From: Nectonema munidae
Taxonomy: Eukaryota; Nematomorpha; Nectonematoida; Nectonematidae
Length of the DNA stretch: 64,000 bases
NCBI GenBank assembly: GCA_030549495.1
Contig: JAUIRK010000969.1
Coordinates: forward strand, 1-64,000
Reading direction: 5' to 3'
The notes below the pieces were generated by a model. It worked only from the letters and a program-made list of their open reading frames with translations. It ran no database searches and had not been told where the DNA came from. Below are positions 37,901-44,098 of the stretch, one piece after another. Positions within the stretch are counted from its first letter, which is position 1. The number at the start of each line of letters is the position of its first letter. A program made the translations under genes and the position numbers.

Positions 37901-38909
37901 CGAGCCAATCAAAAATTATGATCCAATCAAAACACGTATGCTTGATACATTCTGTGATCAGAAAAAATTAAAGGCGAAACACATAAAAAGGCATCCGCCT
38001 AGTCAGACACAAACATCAAATCTAAAACACATGTTTGTTGGCATTTTGTAAGACAGTAGACAAACCTCAAAACGAAAAAGCGCCCACGCATTGTAAGACA
38101 GTAGACAAAATTATACAGTATGTATGATGAAGAGTGAGAAACAATGAAAACTTGATATTGGCTAGTAGTCAGTCTCTATCACATAACTGAAGCATAAACT
38201 TGAAACAAATGACAACAGAAGAAAAGCAGACATACAATAGATCTCTTGTAGCCAACATGTGTTTTTCATTAAAGTTTGCTGCAAACAAGTATGATGAGTA
38301 TTCAGCATTTTCACCTTCCTTAGAGCATTCCTTGTTTTCAGTATAATTCAAGGCGATAGAAAAATGATTAAGATCTTAAAACTTGCGAAGACAACTGTTA
38401 TAATAAATAAGATATAATTTTTTTAACGACACTCAGAGGAGGCAAAAAAAATCCAGGGGGGGCATCCCCTTGCCCCCCTTATCGACGGGCCTGCTTCTAA
38501 CACAAACTTTATACAGCCTTGCTTTCAGATGTTCATGAATCCAAGTAACTTTTTTTTAATGGAACTTGAAACCAAAACCTTTTCCTTGCTTTGCATAGCT
38601 TAAATAAAATTAATACCACTATATTAATTTCTCTGGCATATTTAGGTTTGAGAGAGAAACTTATTTTATTAAACTAAATTTATGCTTTAATATAAAATCA
38701 AATTATGCTTAAAATGTTTTTATTGAGATACTTTTTACAATAATTTTTATTTTTTTAAACAATTAGACTTTTACTATACCTTATTATTTAGAATGAAGAG
38801 AAAACTAAAGTTAAAAGAAAAGAAGAAAAAACAAAATACTTCATTATCAAAAGCAACAAACTCATCAGATTCTTCAGAAGAGGAAATAGATAATGATGAT
38901 AAAAAATAA
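7847..38909 (+). CDS. PRKRIP1: PRKRIP1 homologue (spliceosome-associated protein), five exons
   Basis: Host gene joined from exons 7847-7990, 8042-8120, 18668-18768, 22021-22106 and 38792-38909. All have GT/AG borders and matching phases, giving about 175 residues (human about 184). The family signature is clear: QKLKLDKLMKN, then VYIPEKSKDHGPRKPPEFV, then GSSAGADSASFHAYRK, followed by a long charged helix and a Lys-rich, then Ser/acidic tail. PRKRIP1 (C114) is a nuclear double-stranded-RNA-binding protein found in catalytic spliceosomes, where its long helix contacts the RNA core; that role is known for the family, not shown here. The start ATG at 7847 has a good context (AACATGG). Introns 2, 3 and 4 are 10.5, 3.3 and 16.7 kb and packed with transposons, while intron 1 is only 51 bp. 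The coding exons look intact. Confidence 0.88.
8042..8120 (+). CDS. PRKRIP1: PRKRIP1 exon 2
   Basis: The acceptor is TATTTAG and the exon ends in phase 1 at GTACGT. It encodes HKPVYIPEKSKDHGPRKPPE and the following residues, the family's most recognisable block (human has KAVPIPEK and PRPPPEFV). Confidence 0.9.
8182..9865. other. Intron 2, 5' part: hAT end plus a possible decayed transposase
   Basis: A hAT terminus CAGGGGCGCACATC starts at 8182 and continues for about 60 bp like the ends at 13776 and 50505. No partner end is visible before the LINE at 9866. Minus-strand text around 8750-9060 contains NILTCKKLN-like and RILYYGILTC-like strings that may be hAT transposase debris, but stops and frame changes make this uncertain. 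Nothing else supportable was seen. Confidence 0.35.
10159..13567 (-). CDS. LINE ORF2 (endonuclease and reverse transcriptase), broken
   Basis: The endonuclease part has FNIVSLNVQSLKAKW near 13430, YRLP and FLGDFNIDFF (13180-13070). The thumb-side linker is at 12857-12430. The RT is at 11944-10834: IYKKK...NYRPISL, DKQFGFR, AFDTISHYKLLLKLE, PHGSVLGPLLFIVYINDVF. The catalytic box reads FADYIA, changing the second Asp of FADD, so it is catalytically dead even where the frame is open. The C-terminal domain at 10584-10159 ends in CTDSNCFVCNK. The frame changes several times and the 11950-12430 insert interrupts it. Confidence 0.8.
11950..12430. repeat. Insert within LINE ORF2 containing ~62-bp tandem repeats
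   Basis: This segment has no counterpart in the related LINE at 45.2-45.4 kb, where the flanking protein text is continuous, so it is a later insertion. Inside it, about 12159-12300 holds two to three diverged copies of a ~62-bp unit (shared core ATAAAAATGTTTT and TTTAGGAAAAGTG). AATAAA-like strings at both junctions may be a target duplication. The family is unknown. Confidence 0.45.
14259..14456. repeat. hAT-type MITE, 198 bp
   Basis: The ends CAGTGACGTAGC and ACTACACCACTG are imperfect inverted repeats. The flanks CTTCTCTC (14251) and CTTCTGTC (14457) form a 7/8 target duplication. Related copies sit in both foldback arms at about 19450-19640 and 20876-21030, so it jumped before the arms duplicated. 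Confidence 0.7.
14980..15230. repeat. Small inverted-repeat element ending in GACATTTCGCCCC
   Basis: GGTCCTCGGACATTTCGCCCC-like text at 14980 is answered by GGGGCGAAATGTCTGTCGAC near 15207-15225 in inverted orientation. The interior has repeats of about 42 bp with core CCCCATTATTTTCATAAGAC. A related copy lies in the foldback loop (about 20040-20335). The superfamily cannot be assigned from sequence alone. Confidence 0.5.
16103..16695. mobile_element. Mutator-like foldback MITE, 593 bp, 10-bp TSD
   Basis: It is flanked by identical TATATTCGAT at 16093-16102 and 16696-16705. The reverse-oriented relative near 50720-50740 is uninterrupted at this exact point, proving the insertion. The left end begins GGTTGTAGG and AAAAATGCCCC; the right end contains several tandem copies of GGGGGCATTTTTTCCTAC with spacer TTTTTAATT. 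A 9-10 bp duplication is typical of Mutator-like elements. No coding capacity is seen. Confidence 0.7.
17691..18667. repeat. Intron 2, 3' part with a tandem duplication
   Basis: A ~59-bp unit (TTTTTATTAAAAAAGTAC to TTTGATCTTATGTAG) occurs at about 17874-17932 and again at 17993-18052, with TATTATGTGT repeats between. A TA-rich microsatellite lies at 17824-17848. AACCCGATCAATATTT is repeated near 18145 and 18180. No gene is seen before PRKRIP1 exon 3. Confidence 0.55.
18668..18768 (+). CDS. PRKRIP1: PRKRIP1 exon 3
   Basis: The acceptor is CTCGTAG. The two leading bases complete the Gly codon left by exon 2, giving GSSAGADSASFHAYRK and a charged helix. It ends in phase 0 at ...VYQK before GTTTTA. 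Confidence 0.9.
19006..21478. mobile_element. Foldback element with ~1.1-kb inverted arms (hAT-derived)
   Basis: It starts CAGGGGCGCACATCC at 19006 and ends with the inverted GATGTGCGTCCCTG at 21478. The left arm (to about 20030) and right arm (about 20410-21478) are reverse complements over most of their length, with indels. Both match the left half of the hAT at 13776-15320. The loop holds three to four tandem copies of a ~42-bp unit (GACAATTCGCCCC, ATTTTCATAAGAC). The flanks ATTTTAAT and ACGTGGAT do not match, so there is no visible hAT duplication; this may be a rearranged product rather than a simple insertion. It lies in PRKRIP1 intron 3. Confidence 0.8.
21479..22020. other. Remainder of PRKRIP1 intron 3
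   Basis: AT-rich intron sequence up to the exon 4 acceptor. I see no gene, RNA or repeat that I can support. Confidence 0.5.
22021..22106 (+). CDS. PRKRIP1: PRKRIP1 exon 4
   Basis: The acceptor is TTATGTAG and the donor GTAAGT, ending in phase 2. It encodes KELDEEFREKLKKIKEEE and a Lys/Arg helix matching the human segment KLDAEFQKRLEKNK. Confidence 0.88.
22107..23204. other. 5' part of PRKRIP1 intron 4
   Basis: No coding pattern, RNA gene or element end could be supported in this kilobase. Open frames are short and uninformative. Confidence 0.45.
23521..26263 (-). mobile_element. hAT transposon with CGGBP1-like transposase
   Basis: The ends GGGCGAACAAA and (inverted) GGGGGAATAAA are bounded by TATCATTA and TATCATAC, six of eight bases matching. 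The length is 2743 bp. The transposase gene is on the minus strand in the right half, and the left 1.1 kb is AT-rich and non-coding. It sits in PRKRIP1 intron 4 inside the older hAT ends. Confidence 0.65.
24700..26043 (-). CDS. hAT transposase, CGG-repeat-binding-protein-like, broken
   Basis: It starts at 26043 with a BED-like zinc finger (LLCKLCNVVVKHEK, then EHQRKGKKHE), as in CGGBP1 and its transposon relatives. The RNase-H-like core follows: FLMIDES (first Asp), LLLLTDAAKYY (second Asp) and HLTCFAHLLHN, the hAT C-x2-H motif. The C-terminal dimerisation region reads NLFSREVFF and, in a second frame, SMLKKLLAKDRDF, the usual ERxFS ending. Frame changes occur near 25850, 25620, 25140 and 24780. 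The full-size protein would be near 430 residues. It is inactive as it stands. Confidence 0.75.
26778..26813 (-). repeat. Possible pogo/Tigger-type terminus
   Basis: On the minus strand it reads TACAGTGAAATCGCGTTATA, then an AAGAACTCGC string, resembling Tigger/pogo termini. No matching partner end was fixed. ATTAACGAGATTTTACTGTA near 51052 is another look-alike. Confidence 0.25.
27001..28389. other. Intron 4 stretch with repeated GATTCTGATT motifs
   Basis: GATTCTGATT and GAATCTGAT strings cluster at 27285-27370 and, partly inverted, at 27700-27840, hinting at a small decayed inverted-repeat element between them. A hAT-like end CAGGGAGCACATC occurs near 28101. No coding sequence is supported. 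Confidence 0.3.
29255..29312. repeat. Possible tRNA-derived SINE fragment
   Basis: GGTTGGTTAGATGCCGG followed some 25 bases later by GGGCTCGATCCTAC resembles polymerase III A and B boxes of a tRNA-related SINE. It is too short and isolated to be sure. Confidence 0.25.
29314..32488 (-). mobile_element. Ty3/gypsy LTR retrotransposon fossil
   Basis: A minus-strand LTR element of the Ty3/gypsy (metavirus) kind. The upstream terminal repeat is about 32240-32488, beginning TGTACTGATCATTGC in sense. A Gag-like region follows from about 32232 to 31712, then a zinc-knuckle and retropepsin-like region (31734-31072, with a LLDTGST-type box), reverse transcriptase and RNase H (31136-30400), and integrase (about 30400-29358). 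The same terminal-repeat start recurs at about 29319-29345, after a purine-rich tract, as a short remnant. The order Gag, protease, RT, RNase H, integrase fixes the family. It is broken, with several breaks, and is shorter than a complete element. It inserted into the ZBED5-like hAT relic, so it is younger than that transposon. Confidence 0.85.
33176..33790. other. AT-rich intron 4 sequence
   Basis: No gene is seen. GGAGTCGGAGTCGG occurs near 33682, a short tandem motif. The rest is A/T-rich and without recognisable structure. Confidence 0.4.
34834..37270 (-). CDS. hAT transposase, TTF-type zinc finger, several introns
   Basis: Order on the minus strand: an acidic linker then a TTF zinc finger (YPWLEYSVSKQAAFCFTC, 37110-37020), FTLNGFKSWKKAL (36830), NKFISILKNIVLKK (36310), GIPDLTSLKAKDIAESI, then GQCYDRANVMSG (35960, second Asp region) and HCFNHQFHLVV (hAT C-x2-H, 35830), and a C-terminal part to about 34834. 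Short introns with GT/AG borders separate blocks: about 36121-36172, 36360-36408, 35892-35943 and 37012-36870. Joining across 35943/35892 gives MSG then AKNGVQKH in frame. A frame change near 36590 has no matching splice sites, and other late exons are unclear, so activity is doubtful. The family includes ZMYM1-like proteins. Confidence 0.7.
37600..37730. repeat. Degenerate CCTAA-rich repeats
   Basis: CCCTAACTCTAACTCTAA, CCTAACTCTAAGCCTAAC and CCTAATCCTAGGTCTAACC occur within 130 bp, with CACAACCC spacers repeating every ~50 bp. This resembles decayed arthropod telomeric (CCTAA)n or a simple tandem repeat. It lies inside the hAT's non-coding half. Confidence 0.35.
38561..38791. other. 3' end of PRKRIP1 intron 4
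   Basis: It may contain further decayed RTE sequence (minus-strand text upstream of LKARLYK), but no motif is clear. It ends with a pyrimidine-rich tract and the exon 5 acceptor. Confidence 0.35.
38792..38909 (+). CDS. PRKRIP1: PRKRIP1 exon 5 (terminal)
   Basis: The acceptor is TTATTTAG. The first base completes an Arg codon, then MKRKLKLKEKKKKQN and a Ser-rich acidic tail (SSDSSEEEIDNDDKK) run to TAA at 38907. This matches the Lys-rich block and Ser/Glu tail of animal PRKRIP1. An ATTAAA near 38974 is a possible polyadenylation signal. Confidence 0.85.
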
Positions 38910-39779
38910 TGGATTTCACTTCTTTTTTGAGTTTTTCTCAATTTTGGTTTCAAAAATGAAATTCAAATTATATATTAAAAATTAATTAGACAAGTTGATG
39001 GCATAAAAAATTTGTATTATTCTTTCTAACGCAAATTGCAGCCTGGTTCAAAATGAAATTTAAAGTATTTTTCCCTTTTATTTATTTTTCATTTGCCTTA
39101 GAGTCTTATAGTGCCTTTAAACAAGTTTTCACTGATTGCAAGAACAGACAAACAACTTGAATTGTTTTGTGTTCTTAAATTATTTTTTTATTATTATTAT
39201 TATATACCGCCATTTTCTAACGATTTATATCAAAGGCGCACATGGTTGAAATTTTTTAATGACTTTAACTCCAAAATTTTGGATCAATTTATTTATTTTT
39301 CGTAAAAGTTACAAACATTAGCTACTAAAATGACTTTAAAGATATAATTATTGTGATGATGAAGGAGTTAGTGCTGCTATAGTGAAGAAAAAAATTAATA
39401 AGAACTAAAACTCTGTGCCGGGCTCAGATATTTTCTTTCATTTTAAATACCCTCATATCTTTGTCTTAGAATCCTTAATCCAAATGAAATATCGGTAGCA
39501 CTTGTGGCATCAGATAAATAAGCTTACCCACACTCCCATAAAGAGATGTCTATTATATTTTTCAGGTTAACTAATAATGCTGGTTTCTTTGTTTCAAATG
39601 AAAACTTTTAATAGTAATATATAATTTGAAGCATATATTATTTAAATTACAAACATTTTCAATTTATATGTCGTTTCGACATGAATGTGTTTTGAGATAG
39701 AAAGAGAGAAAGAAGTAAATATCTTAATTTGTGACATATGCATGTATTTCAATCATGAATCAGAACTGTGTGAAGTTTG
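38910..39779. other. Intergenic stretch after PRKRIP1
   Basis: It should include the PRKRIP1 3' UTR. A weak hAT-like end AAGGCGCACATGGTTGAAA lies near 39233. No gene is supported. Confidence 0.35.
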
Positions 39780-41582
39780 TTTTCGATTCTTCGTGAGTGT
39801 ATTCATACGTGTTTTCTTATTTTTTGATTGTTGTACGTGTTACATATGTATGTATCTATATGGTGTAAGAAATAAACATAAGTCAATAAAACTTTATTAT
39901 CGATACACTCTTTCAAAATGCTTTTAACAGCAACTATTATCACATAACGAGCATATACTTTTAATATTATTTTGTGTTTCATGGTCTTTTGAATAACATG
40001 CTTTTCTTTTTCGAGTCTCAGTGGTCTTTTTTTCTTGTTCCTTTGACCATGCATTGAAACTCTAGAAGGGGTGTAAGACGAAATAGAAACAACAATTACC
40101 ATCATGCCCATACCATGATTTCGTACAAAACTTGCGTGTAAGTCTTTGGATTCTTTTGATGTTGAAGATGAATAAAATCTTTTATTTTCATCATTAATTT
40201 TGAAGAGTACCCAACAGTTTTGCATCAAAATATCGAATATGTTCGTAATAAATCTTTTTTTCCCATCTTCCATCTCTATAGTACTGGGAAGTGGAGTATA
40301 GACTAAGATTTTGATATACTCAATCAACATGCCCCATTGAACTGTTGTAATATTTTACTTGCTCTGGAATTTCATTTTTTTTTAAATTTCTACTGAAATG
40401 ATCATGAACATATTGATGATAATCGGTACTCATAAAAAATAATTGGGAATTTACCTTTTTTATCATGGTATATTGAAAACTGGACAGTTTTTCCGTCATT
40501 ATATTTTTTCTAAAACGTCAAATTTTCTACAAAATTTGGAAGTTATTTGCTTTCAGAAGGATTTTCTTATTAAATCGGGATGAATGAAAGTCGTGAGTCT
40601 CATTCGTGAAAATGTTCCGTTGCAAGAAATTCCATTGTCTAAAGAAATTCAGCAACGACTTTGTTGAAAAAATAACTAATCAGATTCAATCCTGAATGCA
40701 AAATTTTTTTCATAATTTGTTGTACCAACTCATAAATACCTTGATACGAGTTGAATTGTTTTGATGCTTGTAAAAATATATCATATACTACATAGTGTTC
40801 ATCATCTGCAACTACAAAAATTTTTTGGCCGTACTTCTCTTTTTTACTTTTTATGAAAGTTTTGAGAGGGTCTCTTGATGAAAATGATTTTCTCAAAATT
40901 TCATCTAGACAAATACTGGAATTAATATGAGGGTACTTATATTTTATAAATAAACTTGATATTTTTGAAATCAATTTTGAACATAACTTATTGATATCTT
41001 TGGTCATGAAGTATTCACATGTCCCATCGTTTTTCATTTTTTTTAAATCTTTTTATTGCCCTTGATATCTAAAACTTCGGTGTGCTCAATTTTTCCAAGC
41101 ACTAAATATCATCCAATTTCAAGAAGTTTATTATATGATATAGGGTTTATTGATACAACATATTGGTCTTTTATATATGTTTCTTAACTTCTATTAAAAC
41201 TCTGAATTCTAACATGTTTACCTTTGTCCCTATTCATCAACAAATGGAATCCAAGATACTGGTAAATGTCTTCTTTAGAGAACTTATCATTAGTCATTTT
41301 ATTTTTAACATTTTCATTTGTCCAAAACAAAATGTAATCTATAATTTCTCCAAAACAATAGTTGGAAAAATTTTTTTTATCATTAAAAAGACTTTTTGAG
41401 ATTTTTTGCACATTAGGTTTATTAACAATATGATTTCTTACATTTTTTCCAAAAAAAGCTTCTGGTGGAGTCAGTGCCAAATTTTTCAAATCATCATCAG
41501 GTATAAGCAGATTTTGAGAAGGTACGCTAGTGTATGTACTTGTAGAAGGATCATAGTTAATAGTAAGACGTATATAGTACAT
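39780..41582 (-). pseudogene. piggyBac-type transposase relic
   Basis: The minus-strand order is that of piggyBac transposases: a N-terminal helical part (EDIYQYLGFHLLMNRDKGKH, 41260), the catalytic first block ICLDEILRKSFSSRDPLKTF then KYGQKIFVVADDEHYVVYD (40915-40780), an LNLISYFFN block (the position of FDNFFTS; Asp not visible), PEQVKYYNSSMGHVD (about 40360), and NCWVLFKIN (40210). A Cys-rich tail survives in another frame near 39960 (CSLCDNSCC). Frame changes split the blocks. No TTAA-flanked ends were found, so the element's limits are unknown. Confidence 0.7.
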
Positions 41583-42733
41583 AATGATGAAAAAAGTAGA
41601 AATATGAATTTTTATAGCAGCAAAGAAATTAAATGGAAATGAAATGACTATGAAAGCTTAGCAAGCGTTCCAAATAATTAATATGTGATTGATTTGTTTC
41701 AATAGCCAAGTAATATAGTAGTTGTAACACACATAGCATAAAACTTAGATATGTCAAAAGCAGTTTTGACAGCTTTCTTCATTTTTCTCTTTCTCTTACA
41801 TATATTCACCATAAGCACAAATTCGATATCATAGCACACATGTCTGAAATTCTTTTATTTCAAACTGTCTTTAAATACGATTACAAATATTTTGCATATT
41901 GTTTGTTTTACATAAGAGCTTATATCGAATATCGACTGTATATATATGAGAGCAAAAATCGAATAAGTGTGTGACTTTTTAATGGAATCCATCGAAATAC
42001 ACCTCAAAAGTGGATTTTTTGTTAAACATCTAACAAGTGGTTTTTTAATGCCAAAAACCTGTTTTAAATGGATTTTTTTAACATATAAATTCATTTCAAT
42101 GAATTTTTACTGAATACCCTCATAATTCACCGGAATTCTTCGGAATCCACTTAAATAGTAATTTTTAGTATATCAATAAATTTTTTAACGAGTTGTATCT
42201 TCATTAGAAATGATACTACATCAAAATCAATTCATATATTTTAAAAAATATCGATGTAAAACAGGTTATTGACTTTCAAGAAACACCTTGGTGCAAGTTT
42301 TTACAAAAAAATTACACTATTTAAGTGGATTCCGGTAAAAAATCATACCCGTCGAATAATATTTAGATACCACTTGTCAAATTTGCTTTATTTATGTCTA
42401 CAATGTTTAGAGTCTTCTAATCGAATTTCCTAAAACAGACGGTTTTTAAAGTGAGAAGGCCTAGAAAAGCAATTGTTCAAATCCATAGAGTGATATAATT
42501 TTTGTATTAGAAATTTTTTCGACGAATTTTAATTCTAAGTTTTTTCAGAATCTCAATTTTTTAAAGCTAAAAATCATATATATTCATTTCCAATTTATCT
42601 CTCGGAAGCAGAATGTTTGATATGAAAGTGAAACTTTTATTGGTGATTCAATTCAAATATTTATATTATTTTCTTAAAGGTTGTCTTGTTTACTAAAAAA
42701 AGTCGATCACGAAAAAATATTTGTCTCTTCCCT
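41583..42733. other. Intergenic AT-rich DNA with short repeats
   Basis: Around 41990-42080 three diverged copies of a GTGGATTTTTTGTTAAACAT-like motif occur in tandem, followed by the inverted repeat at 42140-42335. No gene is seen. Confidence 0.4.
42140..42335. repeat. Inverted repeat / small MITE
   Basis: The arm CGGAATCCACTTAAATAGT (42141-42159) is matched by ACTATTTAAGTGGATTCCGG at 42316-42335. Flanking bases extend the match to about 27. The loop is ~150 bp and AT-rich. No target duplication could be fixed. Confidence 0.5.
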
Positions 42734-42975
42734 CAGGCCCGTAGCTAGGACTTTTCAATTGGGAGGGCTGGAAAAAATTTTAGGGGGGCTAAATATTTTT
42801 TATTAGCATCCTTTTTCATGTAATTATAAAATGGCTGATAAAATATATTTGTGATTCTTAGTCTGGAAAGGTATCAGTTTCCTCAATTAATCCGTTAAGT
42901 AATTATCTTTAAATCTTTTGAATTTACGTTTTAATTTATACCTTTTGAGGTTTTGAATTTAATAATTGCTCGTTT

Positions 42976-44098
42976 ATGAGTGAGGGTGAATATAAGGACG
43001 CGGGAACCTATAAGTGTTCTCAATGTTCTATTTTAACCGAAGAGATGATCCAATGTGATAATTGTTTTGAGTGGAAATGTTTTGATTGTCAAAATCAAAA
43101 GTTATTTCAAAACACTTGATAAATTTAGCCAGCATGGTTTTCGTTGGCATTGCACCGAATGCAGAAATAAAAATCGAAGTTCGATTAAAGAGATTTTTGA
43201 TATAGTAAAAGATTTGAAATCACAAATTGATGAACAAAACTCAATTATCAAAAAACTCAGTGAACAAGTTGAAGAGCTTAAAACACCTAGAGTTGAACAA
43301 AAGTTGTCTTTTGCTGAAGTAATAAGCAAGAAAAATGATAAATCAAAAAATTTTTGTACCAAAAATTGTATAGTTGTGGAACCAAATCAAGAATTTTTAT
43401 CTGGTAAAAAAAATGAGGCTGAAAAATTTCTGCATGAAAATTTGAAGTCTAAATGTAATATAAATAAAATTAAAGTTTTAAAATCCAAAAAGCTGTTAAT
43501 TGAGGCTTCCTCTACAAAGTGCCGCAATAAAATCGAAGATGAATTGAAGGAAAAATTTAAGACAACGCAACTTGAAAATATAGTTCCGAAATTAACCTTC
43601 AAAAGAGTTCCAAATTTCATAGAAATGAACGAAATAAATGAAAAAATATCATCACAAAATGATATTAAAGTTGAACATATTATTTCAGTAGAAAAATATA
43701 AGTTCAATTCCCATAAAGACCATTATGGAATTGATGTGGAATTTGATAAACAAGCTTTAACTAAAGTGCTAAAAGCAGGTAAAGTATATATTGGATTTTC
43801 ATCATATCCAATAATCCCTACTTTACCGCGTGTAAAGCAGTGTTCAAATTGTCTTAAACTAGGACACTTTAAAAGTTTATGTAAATCAAAATCACAATAT
43901 TGTTCTCTTTGTGGAGATAAAGATCATGAATACACGAATTGTTCTTCAGAAATAACAACTTGCAAAAATTGCAAAGATAAAGGAATGCAAGCTGATCATC
44001 ACCCATTTTCAAAAGAATGCCCTCTTAAGAAAAAAATATACGATAATTTGTTGATAAAAAAAATGAATGAATTGGATATATTACTTTCTAATGGTTGA
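42976..44098 (+). CDS. LINE ORF1: PHD finger, coiled coil, CCHC knuckles
   Basis: It starts MSEGEYKDAGTYKCSQC. Cys pairs CSQC, CDNC, CFDC and WHCTEC form a PHD-like zinc finger (first ~60 residues). The frame changes near 43080-43095 within it. A coiled-coil-like stretch follows (LKSQIDEQNSIIKKLSEQV), then a central domain with SVEKYKFNSHKDHYGID and, at the C-terminus, CSNCLKLGHFKSLC, CSLCGDKDHEYTNC and CKNC zinc knuckles. Such proteins bind LINE RNA; PHD modules occur in ORF1 of several CR1/L2-group elements. The stop at 44096-44098 overlaps the ORF2 ATG (44091) in ATGGTTGA. Confidence 0.8.

Larger units (their letters stand above)
34253..38493 (-). mobile_element. 4.2-kb hAT (TTF-zinc-finger, ZMYM1-like) with perfect TSD
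   Basis: The left end CAGGCCCGTCGCTAGAG and the right end CGACGGGCCTG are inverted. They are flanked by identical CTTCTAAC at 34245-34252 and 38494-38501. It carries a transposase gene with its own introns (minus strand) and about 1.2 kb of non-coding DNA on the right. It lies inside the RTE tail, whose frame is restored by its removal. This is a near full-length copy of what was once an autonomous element. Confidence 0.9.
33791..38560 (-). mobile_element. RTE-clade LINE 3' tail, split by a hAT
   Basis: The C-terminal part of an RTE ORF2 lies at 38560-38494 and continues at 34252-33791. The first part reads LKARLYKVCVRS and the second continues in the same frame TIRYGSECWVMKKADTRRLQ, then TTEMRMIKMMC, LGWFGHVERM and, after a frame change, KLADPDSLGTITRP. 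These are the hallmark C-terminal motifs of RTE elements. It ends in a (GAT)n tail, seen as (CAT)n at 33791-33812, as usual for RTE. It is 5'-truncated, in PRKRIP1 intron 4. Confidence 0.85.

Noticed and set aside
37866-38051. Plus-strand open frame inside the TTF-hAT
   Set aside because: No recognisable motif, antisense to the element's gene region and in its non-coding half; likely chance.
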